A stretch of DNA of 64,000 bases from Pseudomonas sp. PB101 (lineage in GTDB: Bacteria > Pseudomonadota > Gammaproteobacteria > Pseudomonadales > Pseudomonadaceae): contig NZ_RWIR01000079.1 of assembly GCF_009764265.1 (NCBI RefSeq), forward strand, positions 62,001-126,000, written 5' to 3'. The first letter of the stretch is position 1; each line of letters starts with the position of its first letter. The notes below the pieces were generated by a model. That model was not told where the DNA came from. It saw nothing but the letters and a program-made list of their open reading frames with translations, and made no database searches. This document shows positions 50,819 through 58,978 of the stretch, piece after piece. The translations under genes were made by a program, and so were the position numbers.

Positions 50819-52417
50819 TTACTCCGGCAAACCTGCCAGTCGCAGTCCATCGACGAAGCGGGCGAAATCCTCGGGCCGTTGAATCGGCAGCCAGTCCTTG
50901 AGTGTGCCCAGGCGCAAGGAGGGATCGATTTTTTGCAGGCGCTGCATCGCCACATCCGCTTTATCCATTCGATCGCCGAGCGCATGACTGGCCGCCACCA
51001 GCGCCGCCGCGACCAGCAGGCTCGGCAGGTTGCCCAAGGCCTTTTCCGCCCAGTCCGCAGCGGCATCGAAGTGCCCGGCGAAGAAGTGCGCGAGCGCCAT
51101 CCCGACCTGCATCCTGAACATTTCCGGATCCAGCGGACTCAGGCGCACGGCATGGTTCAAATTCTCGATGGCGGCGTCCGTTTCACCGTGCAAGGCCCGC
51201 AGGATACCGCCGAGAAACCAGGCAGGGGCCAGGTTGGGGTTGAGCAGGCGCGCGCGGTCCAGCAGCGCGATGCCGGCGTCGACTTCGCCAGCGAGATGAG
51301 CCAGCGCATGCCCGCCGCGGGTCAGGGCGACCGCATCATCGCGACCAAGGGTCACCGCCAGGCGCGCCAGCCGTATGCCCTCGGTGATTTCCGCAGGCCG
51401 ATCGGTCATCCAGCCATTGAGCTTGCGCCAGAAGTGGCACCAGGCGGCCATGCCGTAGGCCGAGGCAAACTCCGGATCGAGTTCGATGGCCTGGTAGAAC
51501 ATCGGCAGCGCCTGCTCGATGGCTTCCCGGGTGCCGCGGTGCAATTTGGCCATGGCGCGCAGGTAATAGTCGTAGGCGTCCAGGCTTTCCGTCGGCTTGC
51601 GCTTGGCGCGTTCGATTTCTGCCCGTTCCAGTTGTGGCGCAATGGCGCCGACGACGCTTTCGGTGACTTGGTCTTGCAGTTCGAAGATATCGTCGAGCAA
51701 GCCTTCGAAGCGCTCCGCCCAGAGGTGCGTCCCGCTCGTCGCGTCGATCAGTTGCCCGGTAATGCGCACCTTGTTCCCACACTTGCGCACGCTGCCTTCG
51801 AGTACGTAGCGCACGCCCAGCTCCAGGCCAACGCCTTGGGCGTCGACCGCCTGACCCTTGTAGGTGAAGCTCGAATTGCGCGCGATGACGAACAGCCAGC
51901 GGATACGCGACAGGGCGGCGATGATGTCCTCCACGACGCCATCGGCGAAGTATTCCTGCTCCGGGTCGCCGCTCAGGTTCTGGAACGGCAGGACGGTGAT
52001 CGAGGGTTTGTCCGGCAGCGCCAGCGGGGAGGAGGGTGTTGGCTTCGGGGCAGCGGTTGCGCGTTCGTCGAGGTCAGGCTGTCGCGTTTCCCCGCTCGAG
52101 TCGCCGTTGATCCGGCCGACGAAGCGGTAGCCCTTGCGGGCGACAGTGCGCACCAGGCGCTGCTCCTCACCGCTATCACCGATGGCCTTGCGCACTGCAT
52201 TGATGTGGCTGGTGATCGTCGATTCCGAAACGATCCGGCCACCCCATACCGCCTTGAGCAATTCGTCTTTGCCGACGACGCGATCGGGGTTGTTGACGAA
52301 CAGCAGCAACAGGTCGAAGACCTGCGGTCCGACGGCCACGACCTGCCCGCGCAGGGTCAGCTCCCGGCGCTCCCGATCGAGCACGTAGTCTTCAAACGCG
52401 AATGGCAAGTTGGGCAT
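50819..52417 (-). CDS. winged-helix regulator with TolB-like/TPR domain (CadC-like)
   Basis: A 532-residue protein. Residues about 5-100 form an OmpR-type winged helix (LTLRGQVVAVGPQVFDLLLLFVNN, VSESTITSHINAVRKAIGD, RTVARKGYRFVG). A Pro-rich linker leads to a TolB-like domain (SITVLPFQNLSGDPEQEYFADGVVEDI, GVRYVLEGSVRKCGNKVRITGQL) and then TPR helices to the C-terminus. No transmembrane segment is evident, unlike CadC. The MPNLPF start follows the OmpR-type fold; the longer frame is unsupported. It is divergent from the NAD(P)-binding/cupin genes (250-base gap) and probably regulates them. Confidence 0.88.
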   Translation of the reverse strand: MPNLPFAFEDYVLDRERRELTLRGQVVAVGPQVFDLLLLFVNNPDRVVGKDELLKAVWGGRIVSESTITSHINAVRKAIGDSGEEQRLVRTVARKGYRFVGRINGDSSGETRQPDLDERATAAPKPTPSSPLALPDKPSITVLPFQNLSGDPEQEYFADGVVEDIIAALSRIRWLFVIARNSSFTYKGQAVDAQGVGLELGVRYVLEGSVRKCGNKVRITGQLIDATSGTHLWAERFEGLLDDIFELQDQVTESVVGAIAPQLERAEIERAKRKPTESLDAYDYYLRAMAKLHRGTREAIEQALPMFYQAIELDPEFASAYGMAAWCHFWRKLNGWMTDRPAEITEGIRLARLAVTLGRDDAVALTRGGHALAHLAGEVDAGIALLDRARLLNPNLAPAWFLGGILRALHGETDAAIENLNHAVRLSPLDPEMFRMQVGMALAHFFAGHFDAAADWAEKALGNLPSLLVAAALVAASHALGDRMDKADVAMQRLQKIDPSLRLGTLKDWLPIQRPEDFARFVDGLRLAGLPE

Positions 52418-52667
52418 CCCCTGGCGAAGCGCCTTCAACTCCGTGTTCCAGGCGGCTGGCGGTTGGTAGCAGGGGAAGATGATAAGGCAGCTCGACATCC
52501 GCTGCACAGTCTGCGGCAAGGGCGGTTGGAGGAACCTCAGTCGCCTTGGACAAAAATCCAAGCGTTCGCCAAGGCAAACCCAAGCCCGGCGCAAGGACTT
52601 GCCGGGTGTGCGCAGGCAATCTCTCTACACCGACGCAATGGTTGCAGTCGACAAGTGGAGAACAGTC

Positions 52668-53420
52668 ATGAAGATCGTCGTCATCGGAGGCTCCGGCCTC
52701 ATCGGATCGAAACTTGTGAACACCCTGCGCGAGCGCGGCCATGACGCATTCGCCGCCAGCCCCAGCACTGGCGTGAACAGCATCACCCGCGAAGGCCTGG
52801 CCGAAGCGATGGATGGCGCTGACGTGGTGGTCGACGTGGCGAACGCGCCATCGTGGGAGGACCAGGCCGTCCTCGATTTCTTTGAAACTTCGAGCCGTAA
52901 CCTGCTGGCCGCTGAAGCCGCCGCCGGTGTCCGGCATCACGTTGCCCTGTCGATTGTCGGCAGCGAACGGCTTCCCGAAAACGGCTATTTCCGCGCCAAG
53001 GTCGCGCAGGAAGCCCTGATCAAGGCATCCAGCGTTCCCTACACCATTGTGCGTGCCACGCAGTTCTCCGAGTTCGCCGGCGGCATTGTCCAGTCGTTCG
53101 CCGTTGGCGAGGAAATTCATGCTTCGCCGGCGCTGATCCAGCCGATAGCGTCCGACGACGTCGTAGCGGCGCTGGCCGATGTCGTGCTGGCAGCGCCGGT
53201 CAATGGCACGGTTGAAGTCGGTGGCCCGGAAACCCTGCCGATCGACGAACTGGTCAGGCGCTATCTGCGAGCGACCCGGGACAGCCGCAAGGTCGTGCCG
53301 GATGTGCATGCCCGTTACTTCGGCTCGGTGCTCGACGATCAATCGCTGGTCACCGGCAAGAACGCACGCCTGGGCGCGATCCGCTTCGACGACTGGCTGG
53401 CCCGGTCGACGCCGCAGTAA
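52668..53420 (+). CDS. NAD(P)-binding protein, NmrA/SDR-like
   Basis: A 250-residue atypical short-chain dehydrogenase. The Rossmann motif is MKIVVIGGSGLIGSKLV, followed by DVVVDVANAP, HHVALSIVGSERL and YFRAKVAQEALIKAS (YxxxK-like), and the substrate domain VGGPETLPIDELVRRYL. Relatives are NAD(P)H-binding, quinone-reductase-like or sensing proteins. ATG at 52668 has GGAG upstream. The cupin gene follows after 44 bases. Confidence 0.9.
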   Translation: MKIVVIGGSGLIGSKLVNTLRERGHDAFAASPSTGVNSITREGLAEAMDGADVVVDVANAPSWEDQAVLDFFETSSRNLLAAEAAAGVRHHVALSIVGSERLPENGYFRAKVAQEALIKASSVPYTIVRATQFSEFAGGIVQSFAVGEEIHASPALIQPIASDDVVAALADVVLAAPVNGTVEVGGPETLPIDELVRRYLRATRDSRKVVPDVHARYFGSVLDDQSLVTGKNARLGAIRFDDWLARSTPQ

Positions 53421-53464
53421 CCGATCGCACGCGCACATTTCCCTACGCATCCAGGAGAAGTCCC

Positions 53465-53878
53465 ATGATTACCCGATTGCTAATGGCTGCAATCTTCGCA
53501 GCACTCTCGATCAGCGCAGCATCGGCCGCCGAGCCGCCCCCCGGCAAGGTGACGGTGGTGTTCGACCGCCCGATTCCCAACATCCCCGGCAAGAGCATGA
53601 GGGGCGTGGTCGTCGAGTATGGGCCGGGTGCCGCATCACCGGCCCATACCCATCCGAAAACGGCCTTCATCTATGCAACGGTGTTGGAGGGTTCGTTTCG
53701 CATCAAAGTCAAAGGCGAGCCGGAAAAGATCTACACCGTCGGGGAAAACTTCGTAGAGGAGCCGGGTTCCGTGCACCTGGTCAGCGCCAACGCCAGCGAC
53801 ACCCAACCGGCACGCCTGTTGGCGGTGTTCGTCCTCGACACCGAGGAAAAGGTGCTGGTGACACCGATCAAACACTGA
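53465..53878 (+). CDS. exported cupin-domain protein
   Basis: A 137-residue protein with a signal peptide (MITRLLMAAIFAALSISAASA). Cupin motif 1 is SPAHTHPKTAFIYATVLEGSF (two metal-binding His, then Gly) and motif 2 is EEPGSVHLVSANAS. Exported small cupins of this type often appear with oxidoreductases and may bind a metal or quench an electrophile. AGGAG precedes the ATG. A strong terminator follows. Confidence 0.9.
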   Translation: MITRLLMAAIFAALSISAASAAEPPPGKVTVVFDRPIPNIPGKSMRGVVVEYGPGAASPAHTHPKTAFIYATVLEGSFRIKVKGEPEKIYTVGENFVEEPGSVHLVSANASDTQPARLLAVFVLDTEEKVLVTPIKH

Positions 53879-53884
53879 GCCACG

Positions 53885-53915
53885 AAAAAGCCCGGCTGTT
53901 GAGGCCGGGCTTTTT
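53885..53915. terminator. bidirectional rho-independent terminator
   Basis: AAAAAGCCCGGC and GCCGGGCTTTTT form a perfect stem with T-runs on both strands. It serves the cupin gene (plus) and the repeat-protein gene at 53943 (minus), which converge here. Confidence 0.92.
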
Positions 53916-53942
53916 GTTGAGTCCTGCGGTACAGCACTGCAT

Positions 53943-54227
53943 TCAGACAGCGCGGCTTTCGATCAGACGGTCGGAACCGCCTTCGGCTACGCGGTTCTGC
54001 AGGAGCTTGTCGGAACCGCCTTCAGCGACGCGGTTTTGCAGGAGTTTGTCGGAACCGCCTTCGGCTACGCGGTTCTGCAGCAGTTTGTCGGAACCACCCT
54101 CGGCCACACGGCTTTCAATCAGACGATCCGAGCCGCCTTCAGCGACCACAGGTTGAGCAGAGGTAGCGGCGAAAGCGTTAACTGCGAAAACCGAGAAAGC
54201 GATGCTGAGGAGGGTCTGGCGTTTCAT
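53943..54227 (-). CDS. exported small protein with five 13-residue repeats
   Basis: A 94-residue protein: signal peptide (MKRQTLLSIAFSVFAVNAFA), then residues 28-92 made of five tandem copies of VAEGGSD(R/K)L(I/L)(E/Q)(S/N)R. Copies 1 and 5 have the form RLIESR; copies 2-4 are KLLQNR. The DNA units (39 bases, 53952-54146) differ mainly at synonymous positions, which points to selection on the peptide. Related AEGGSD-repeat proteins occur in pseudomonads, sometimes labelled phage-infection protein, but the role is not established. A periplasmic or surface location is expected. Confidence 0.85.
   Translation of the reverse strand: MKRQTLLSIAFSVFAVNAFAATSAQPVVAEGGSDRLIESRVAEGGSDKLLQNRVAEGGSDKLLQNRVAEGGSDKLLQNRVAEGGSDRLIESRAV
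53952..54146 (-). repeat. five tandem 39-base coding repeats
   Basis: Five in-phase units encode the AEGGSD repeats. Third-position changes between units (for example GCGGTTCTG against GCGGTTTTG) outnumber amino acid changes; the only protein differences separate the outer from the inner units. Confidence 0.85.
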
Positions 54228-54345
54228 GATGGTGTGCTCCGGGGTGCTTATGGGTTGGTATGGAGCTGATGTTACGCCGGGGAATTTTTAAGAGAACTTC
54301 ATTGAAATGATGGTGACTATCGATGCAGTCAATGGATCGCATATC

Positions 54346-54438
54346 CCTGTGGGAGCGAGCTTGCTCGCGATGGCAGTTTCACATTCAACATATGTGTCGA
54401 TTGACACACAGCTATCGCGAGCAAGCTCGCTCCCACAG
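54346..54438. repeat. REPIN, GTGGGAGC type
   Basis: Left arm CCTGTGGGAGCGAGCTTGCT, right arm GCGAGCAAGCTCGCTCCCAC, with TGTGTCGATTGACACACAG forming an extra small hairpin in the loop. It is downstream of the RES toxin gene. Confidence 0.85.
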
Positions 54439-54463
54439 GTTTTCATGTGCCTGACAACGGGGC

Positions 54464-55156
54464 TCAAGCCTTACTGATCTGACTCACACTGGTGATCTGC
54501 CCATTCCAGACCATCTCGTAATGGGCCGCTTGAATGATCGAAGACACAGGCCTCGGCGTCATCAAGGCCCAACAATAACTGCCCGGCATGCGCACCGAGT
54601 GATAGCGCAAACCCGGACAACCGGCGTCCCGCACCGCGCGCCCCAGCACACGGGAATGGCTGTAATCGTCCGGCGCATACACCGGATCGGTCGGCGGCAG
54701 GGCGGTGGCGTCCTTCATCCCTGCATCGCCAAACGCACAAGCCAACCCACGAAGCACAAACCGCTCATAGTTCAGGCTCGGTACCCTCGACCAATACAGA
54801 CCCTGGTGATGCCTTACCTCAGCCAGCGCCGCTTCCATCGAATCCGCCAGGTACAACACCCCGAAACTGCCGTCACTGAACCGCGAACCCGCCGGATTGA
54901 CATGGGTAAACGGCGCGATGGCGTAAGAACAACCGGCAATCCCGAACGGAATTTCGCTGCGCGCAATCAACTCCAGCTGACCCACTTCATTCTTCAACCG
55001 CGGATTGGTCAGGGCCTGAATCTCGAACAACAGTTCGAACTCATCCGCGTCCGCCACGTCATCGAACAACGCAATGGGCGGAAACTTCGAATTGACCAGG
55101 CGATAAGCCTGCAACGACCCACCTGCAAACACCGACAGCTCACTCGCCATCACCAT
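54464..55156 (-). CDS. RES-domain toxin (NAD+-degrading) of a RES-Xre pair
   Basis: A 230-residue protein with the RES motifs: an Arg in LQAYRLVNSKFPP, NPAGSRFSDGSFGVLYLADS with Glu in SMEAALAEVRHHQ, and GLRYHSVRMPGSYCWAL with Ser. RES toxins such as MbcT and PP_2433 (P. putida) deplete NAD+. It overlaps its antitoxin gene by seven bases. ATG at 55156 is taken; another Met two codons later is possible. The complete set of Arg, Tyr/Glu and Ser residues suggests it is active. Confidence 0.93.
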   Translation of the reverse strand: MVMASELSVFAGGSLQAYRLVNSKFPPIALFDDVADADEFELLFEIQALTNPRLKNEVGQLELIARSEIPFGIAGCSYAIAPFTHVNPAGSRFSDGSFGVLYLADSMEAALAEVRHHQGLYWSRVPSLNYERFVLRGLACAFGDAGMKDATALPPTDPVYAPDDYSHSRVLGRAVRDAGCPGLRYHSVRMPGSYCWALMTPRPVSSIIQAAHYEMVWNGQITSVSQISKA

Positions 55157-55554
55157 AACGCACCCCGCAGCATGTCGATGCGGCGGAAGGTTTCATACAG
55201 CGAAATCATGTCGCCCTGGGCCATGATTTCCAGCGGCGAACGCCCGTTGAAAAACTCGTTGTCATTGGCCATCGAGGCAAAGCCGTACACGTTGTCCGGG
55301 TTGTCGAACACCAGCCGCAACGTCGCGTGAATGTTCAACACAAAGCTGATGCGCTGCATCTGATCCGCATCCAGCGCCACCGCCCAATCCGGGTCACGCT
55401 GCCGGGCGCGGGTGTAGGTACTGCGGGAAATACGCAGGATGCGACAGGCCTGGTCGCTGGTGGCCTTCCACTTTTCCAGAATGCTCACGGCGGCGCGCAG
55501 GCCGGTGACGCATTGGTTTTTTGTGAAGGATTGGGGTTGCAGGGGGACGGCCAT
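55150..55554 (-). CDS. antitoxin Xre/MbcA/ParS-type (DUF2384) of the RES pair
   Basis: A 134-residue antitoxin. The N-terminal Xre-like helix-turn-helix is ILEKWKATSDQACRILRISRSTYTRARQ, and the C-terminal toxin-binding domain is VYGFASMANDNEFFNGRSPLEIMAQGDMISLYETFRRIDMLRG, the usual DUF2384 signature. MAVPLQPQ at 55554 is the preferred start. It should repress its own promoter, where a 9-base inverted repeat is present. Confidence 0.93.
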   Translation of the reverse strand: MAVPLQPQSFTKNQCVTGLRAAVSILEKWKATSDQACRILRISRSTYTRARQRDPDWAVALDADQMQRISFVLNIHATLRLVFDNPDNVYGFASMANDNEFFNGRSPLEIMAQGDMISLYETFRRIDMLRGALW

Positions 55555-55579
55555 GATCGTGTCCTTGTATTGCATCTAT

Positions 55580-55606
55580 AGATTCAAATGTAGATAGTTT
55601 GAGTCT
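55580..55606. promoter_or_regulatory. inverted repeat, candidate antitoxin operator
   Basis: AGATTCAAA-TGTAGATAG-TTTGAGTCT is an imperfect 9+9 inverted repeat (one mismatch) 26 bases upstream of the antitoxin start. A nearby ATCTATAGAT palindrome (55574-55583) adjoins it. Confidence 0.6.
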
Positions 55607-55683
55607 GTAGAGCAATATTGGTGCGACGGGTGGGCCTGCCCCTGCCAATGCAATAGAGTTGTGATTTTTGCTGAGTTGATGGG

Positions 55684-56877
55684 TCACTGAAACCGACGAT
55701 GCAGGTCTGGAAAGACATCCTGGGCAAACCAGGCGGGCAGGCCGGGGGTCACGATTCTGGATTTTGGCGTTCGGCTTTCTACCAGACCGAGCTTTACAAG
55801 CCTGGATAACTCGTCGATTGCCGGGCGCGGCGTCAGGCCGGTGAACGTCTTGATTTCATTGCGTGGCAAGCTGCCCTGGGTGATTAGCGCGATGATCGCT
55901 GGCGCACTTTCCGCACGGATACCTTGCTGCAGTAGTCTCTCGTTGTAGCGAAACGCGCGTATTACGCGCTCTCGCAGTCGAGATGGATCCACTGCGGCAA
56001 TCATGTAGTCGACCTGGTCGTGACAAACTTGCAGCATGAACTCGATGAATTCGAAATAACGTCGCTGGGACAATTGACCACGTCCGTCCAAATCACCTTC
56101 TCGTGCACGGTCGGCCATGGTCAGGGCGCTGTAGTAATCCTGGTGCCGTCTCGCAAGACCGCGTGACAGTGACCAAAGGGTTGGCTCCAGTCCCAGGCGC
56201 ACCAACTGCAAATGTGTGATCAGTCGGGCGACTCGACCATTCCCGTCGGTAAAGGGGTGAACCCAGGCGAGTCTATGGTGGTAGGCCAGTGAAGAAATCA
56301 ACTGGCGGCGAGGGTCTGTCTGCCGACCAAACCCTGACTGAAGGTGACGCAGCATCACCTCGACGGCTGAAGCGTCCGGCGCATCATGATTGCCGACGAT
56401 CACGTTTTGACCCGTGACCGAGCGAAGTATTCCGGGTTGCATTATTGAGCCATCTGACAATGTACGTTCTGCGTCACTGGCTCCCCGAAAAAGCCGGTTA
56501 TGCGCTGCGCTCACGAACTCGGGTGCGAACATGTCGCCCCACGCAAAGGGGCCTCGCTGGCGCAACGTCCGCTCAAACAAGGCTTGCACCGCCATTTGTT
56601 CAACCGCCAGGCTTTTGAGTCGTTTACGATCTTTGACCGGCGCCGTTTGTGCTTTCTGCATATCGGCAGGCTCGGTGTATTGCCCTTCGATCAGGTTCGA
56701 GTAGTACGTATTGGTGATTTGCAGGAGGCGGCCGAGTCGTGCGGCGGTTTCAGGTGGTAGTCGCCCGGCTAGAAACTGGGTCTTTCTGGGCAACGCATCC
56801 GCAAGATCAATGATCGATGGGGGCAATGAATCCGGGAGAACCGGGTCGAGCCAGGATTTTGATGTGATTAAGGACAT
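55684..56877 (-). CDS. Fic-domain protein (class II-type, self-inhibited)
   Basis: A 397-residue Fic protein. The catalytic loop HPFTDGNGRVARL starts at His207. An N-terminal inhibitory motif S60xxxE64G65 (YYSNLIEGQ) marks class II enzymes. The C-terminus has a winged-helix-like part (GSLPRNEIKTFTGLTPRPAIDELSRLVKLGLVE). Fic proteins transfer AMP to target proteins. The start (56877 or GTG at 56907) is uncertain since neither has a good ribosome-binding site. Upstream lies a direct repeat of 20 bases that may be an operator. Confidence 0.9.
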   Translation of the reverse strand: MSLITSKSWLDPVLPDSLPPSIIDLADALPRKTQFLAGRLPPETAARLGRLLQITNTYYSNLIEGQYTEPADMQKAQTAPVKDRKRLKSLAVEQMAVQALFERTLRQRGPFAWGDMFAPEFVSAAHNRLFRGASDAERTLSDGSIMQPGILRSVTGQNVIVGNHDAPDASAVEVMLRHLQSGFGRQTDPRRQLISSLAYHHRLAWVHPFTDGNGRVARLITHLQLVRLGLEPTLWSLSRGLARRHQDYYSALTMADRAREGDLDGRGQLSQRRYFEFIEFMLQVCHDQVDYMIAAVDPSRLRERVIRAFRYNERLLQQGIRAESAPAIIALITQGSLPRNEIKTFTGLTPRPAIDELSRLVKLGLVESRTPKSRIVTPGLPAWFAQDVFPDLHRRFQ

Positions 56878-56900
56878 GGCAGTTCGTATGCTCAGAATTA

Positions 56901-57010
56901 TCTTCACATTTTATTTCACATGGATAATCGTTTAACAAGCCTTATTTTGTTGGGTTTTATGTGGATTTGTGAAGGTTTTTAGCTGATCCGTCTTCACATT
57001 TTATTTCACA
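56901..57010. repeat. 20-base direct repeat upstream of fic
   Basis: TCTTCACATTTTATTTCACA occurs twice, at 56901-56920 and 56991-57010, 90 bases apart and identical. An inverted relative (ATGTGGATTTGTGAAGG) lies between them at about 56959. Each unit contains TTCACA twice. AT content is high here. These are plausible regulator binding sites for the Fic gene. Confidence 0.6.
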
Positions 57011-57120
57011 ATTTTATTTGCATAAAACCAGGGTGCAGCATCCCAATCGCTAGCGAATACAAATCGGGTGTCCAGGAGACGCTCGTGGTCAATTATTCCG
57101 CAGCGGTGCTTATGGCTGCA

Positions 57121-58617
57121 TCACTGATGAAACGTCCGCCCCAACGCATCCAGCCGCGTGGCAATCGGCGGCAGTTGACGGCTGCTCGACGCCAGTGTCT
57201 CCACATCATCCGCCGTGTTCTGCGCAATGCTCTGCACCGACTGCAGGCGCCCGACAATCTCGAAACTCGCCGAGGACTGTTCGCGGGTCGTGGTGACAAT
57301 CCGCCCATTGAGTTCATCGATGTGCGAGATGTCACTGCCGATGGCCTGCAGCATCGCCGCCGCCAACTGACTGTCCTCGACGCAGCGCTCGACACCTTCG
57401 CGACTGTCCTGCATGGCCTCCACGGCTTTGCGGCTGCCTTGCTGCAAGGCCTCGATGATGGTCCTGATTTCCTTGGTCGACACCGCCGTGCGCTGCGCCA
57501 GGCTGCGCACTTCATCGGCCACCACGGCAAAGCCCCGGCCTTGCTCGCCGGCGCGCGCCGCTTCGATCGCCGCGTTGAGCGCCAGCAAGTTGGTCTGCTC
57601 GGCGATGCTGCTGATCACTTCAAGCACCGTACCGATCTGCTGCGCCTGCGCGGCCAGCGCCTGCACGGTTTCATTGGTGCCTTGCAGGCGCGAGGCCAGT
57701 TGAGTGATTTCCTGTTGCGCACGGTTCACGCTTTCCTGCCCGCGGGTGATCTGCACGCTGGCCTGGCCGGCATGTTCAACGGCATGCTCGACGTGCACCA
57801 CGATGTGCTCCATCGCATCGCCCATGCGCTGCATCGACCCGGTCATCTGCGCGATTTCCGTCAACTGATGTTTGGCGCCTTTCTCCAGCGTATTGCTCGC
57901 CTTGGCCAACTCCTGGCCCAACTGACCCAGACCCTGAGAGTCACGCACCACGCCGTCCACCAACGCAGTGATCTGCCCGAGGAACTGATCGAAACGCTGC
58001 GCCAGCGACACATGCACCCGCGCCTTGTCACCCTGGCCGGCACCGACGGTGAACTGCGACGCAGTGGCGAGCATCTTGTCCAGCATGTCCTGGCTCTCCA
58101 CCGCATCGGCCTGGCTGTGCAGCGCCAGATAGAGCAGCGCGACCGTCTCCATCACCACATAAAAGGCGTGGACGAACACCATCGTCCAGCCACCGTGATG
58201 GGCCATCACAAACACCGGAAAACCCTGATGCTGCAGCACATGAAACACCACGTGATGCAGCGCAATCGTCAGCGCCGCCACCAGGATCGGCAGCCAGTCC
58301 CGATAAAACGTCAACACCGCCAACAACGCAAAAATCCCGAAGTGCGACTCAATGACCCCCTCGGCCTGATTGATGTGCAATGCCGCCATTACCATCAAGC
58401 CCACGCCGAGCAAACAACGCATCAACCGCGACCCGCCGATGGCGCGATACAGCAGGGTCAACAGCACACTGGTGCCACCGCCGACCAGCAACGCCTGCTT
58501 GAACGTGTCGTGCCAGAATGCCAGGCCCACCGCGAACACGAACATCAGCCAGATCAGCCCCAGCATGATGCGGTCGGCTTTACGGTAGTGGTCGAGGAAA
58601 CGAGGGGGGAAGGGCAT
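57121..58617 (-). CDS. methyl-accepting chemotaxis protein with multi-helix membrane sensor
   Basis: A 498-residue chemoreceptor. The first 185 residues contain five or six hydrophobic segments (IMLGLIWLMFVFAVGLAF, ALLVGGGTSVLLTLLY, LLGVGLMVMAALHI, ILVAALTIALHHVVFHVL, MVFVHAFYVVMETVALLYLAL) with no large periplasmic domain. The rest is coiled coil with the signalling hairpin SSIAEQTNLLALNAAIEAARAGEQGRGFAVVADEVR. It may sense a membrane or redox signal. It is monocistronic. Confidence 0.93.
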   Translation of the reverse strand: MPFPPRFLDHYRKADRIMLGLIWLMFVFAVGLAFWHDTFKQALLVGGGTSVLLTLLYRAIGGSRLMRCLLGVGLMVMAALHINQAEGVIESHFGIFALLAVLTFYRDWLPILVAALTIALHHVVFHVLQHQGFPVFVMAHHGGWTMVFVHAFYVVMETVALLYLALHSQADAVESQDMLDKMLATASQFTVGAGQGDKARVHVSLAQRFDQFLGQITALVDGVVRDSQGLGQLGQELAKASNTLEKGAKHQLTEIAQMTGSMQRMGDAMEHIVVHVEHAVEHAGQASVQITRGQESVNRAQQEITQLASRLQGTNETVQALAAQAQQIGTVLEVISSIAEQTNLLALNAAIEAARAGEQGRGFAVVADEVRSLAQRTAVSTKEIRTIIEALQQGSRKAVEAMQDSREGVERCVEDSQLAAAMLQAIGSDISHIDELNGRIVTTTREQSSASFEIVGRLQSVQSIAQNTADDVETLASSSRQLPPIATRLDALGRTFHQ

Positions 58618-58685
58618 GTACGCTTACTCCATGTATTCGAACCGGGAAACTGGGGCAGGACTGATACCTGAAGACGAGCCTCTCA

Positions 58686-58717
58686 CTGTGGCGAGGGAGC
58701 TTGCCCCCTCGCCACAG
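58686..58717. repeat. REP-like palindrome, TGTGGCGAGGG type
   Basis: TGTGGCGAGGGAGCTTGCCC and its counterpart GGGGGCAAGC(TCCCTCGCCACA) form a hairpin at the 5' side of the chemoreceptor gene. It is the same class as at 13.25 and 62.2 kb. Confidence 0.75.
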
Positions 58718-58978
58718 GTTTTATCGCTTAAGCCATGGAGGCAAATCGATTGCCGGCATGGACGCGGTGTATTTGAGAAATCGTGGAGAGCGTAGCCCTT
58801 GGCCATCATTCTTGGCCGATACGACGTCGCTTGTGGAAAACAATGTCCGATATAGAGGCAAGTAATGCTGAAGTGACGGGGAGTACCACGGGCTCCATTG
58901 CAAAGCCTGGGCAACGCACCAAGCCGGCGGCCAGCGGCGGCTCATCAGGGCCGTCCGCTGGATACGGTCGTTGGTGGG
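58718..58978. other. non-coding stretch with a possible gene remnant
   Basis: Together with the preceding leader and REP this makes 361 bases without a supported gene. A minus-strand frame ending at 58721 finishes in a natural-looking C-terminus (SPRFLKYTASMPAIDLPPWLKR) but its upstream part is disordered and has no start with a ribosome-binding site. It may be the tail of a lost gene. Confidence 0.3.
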
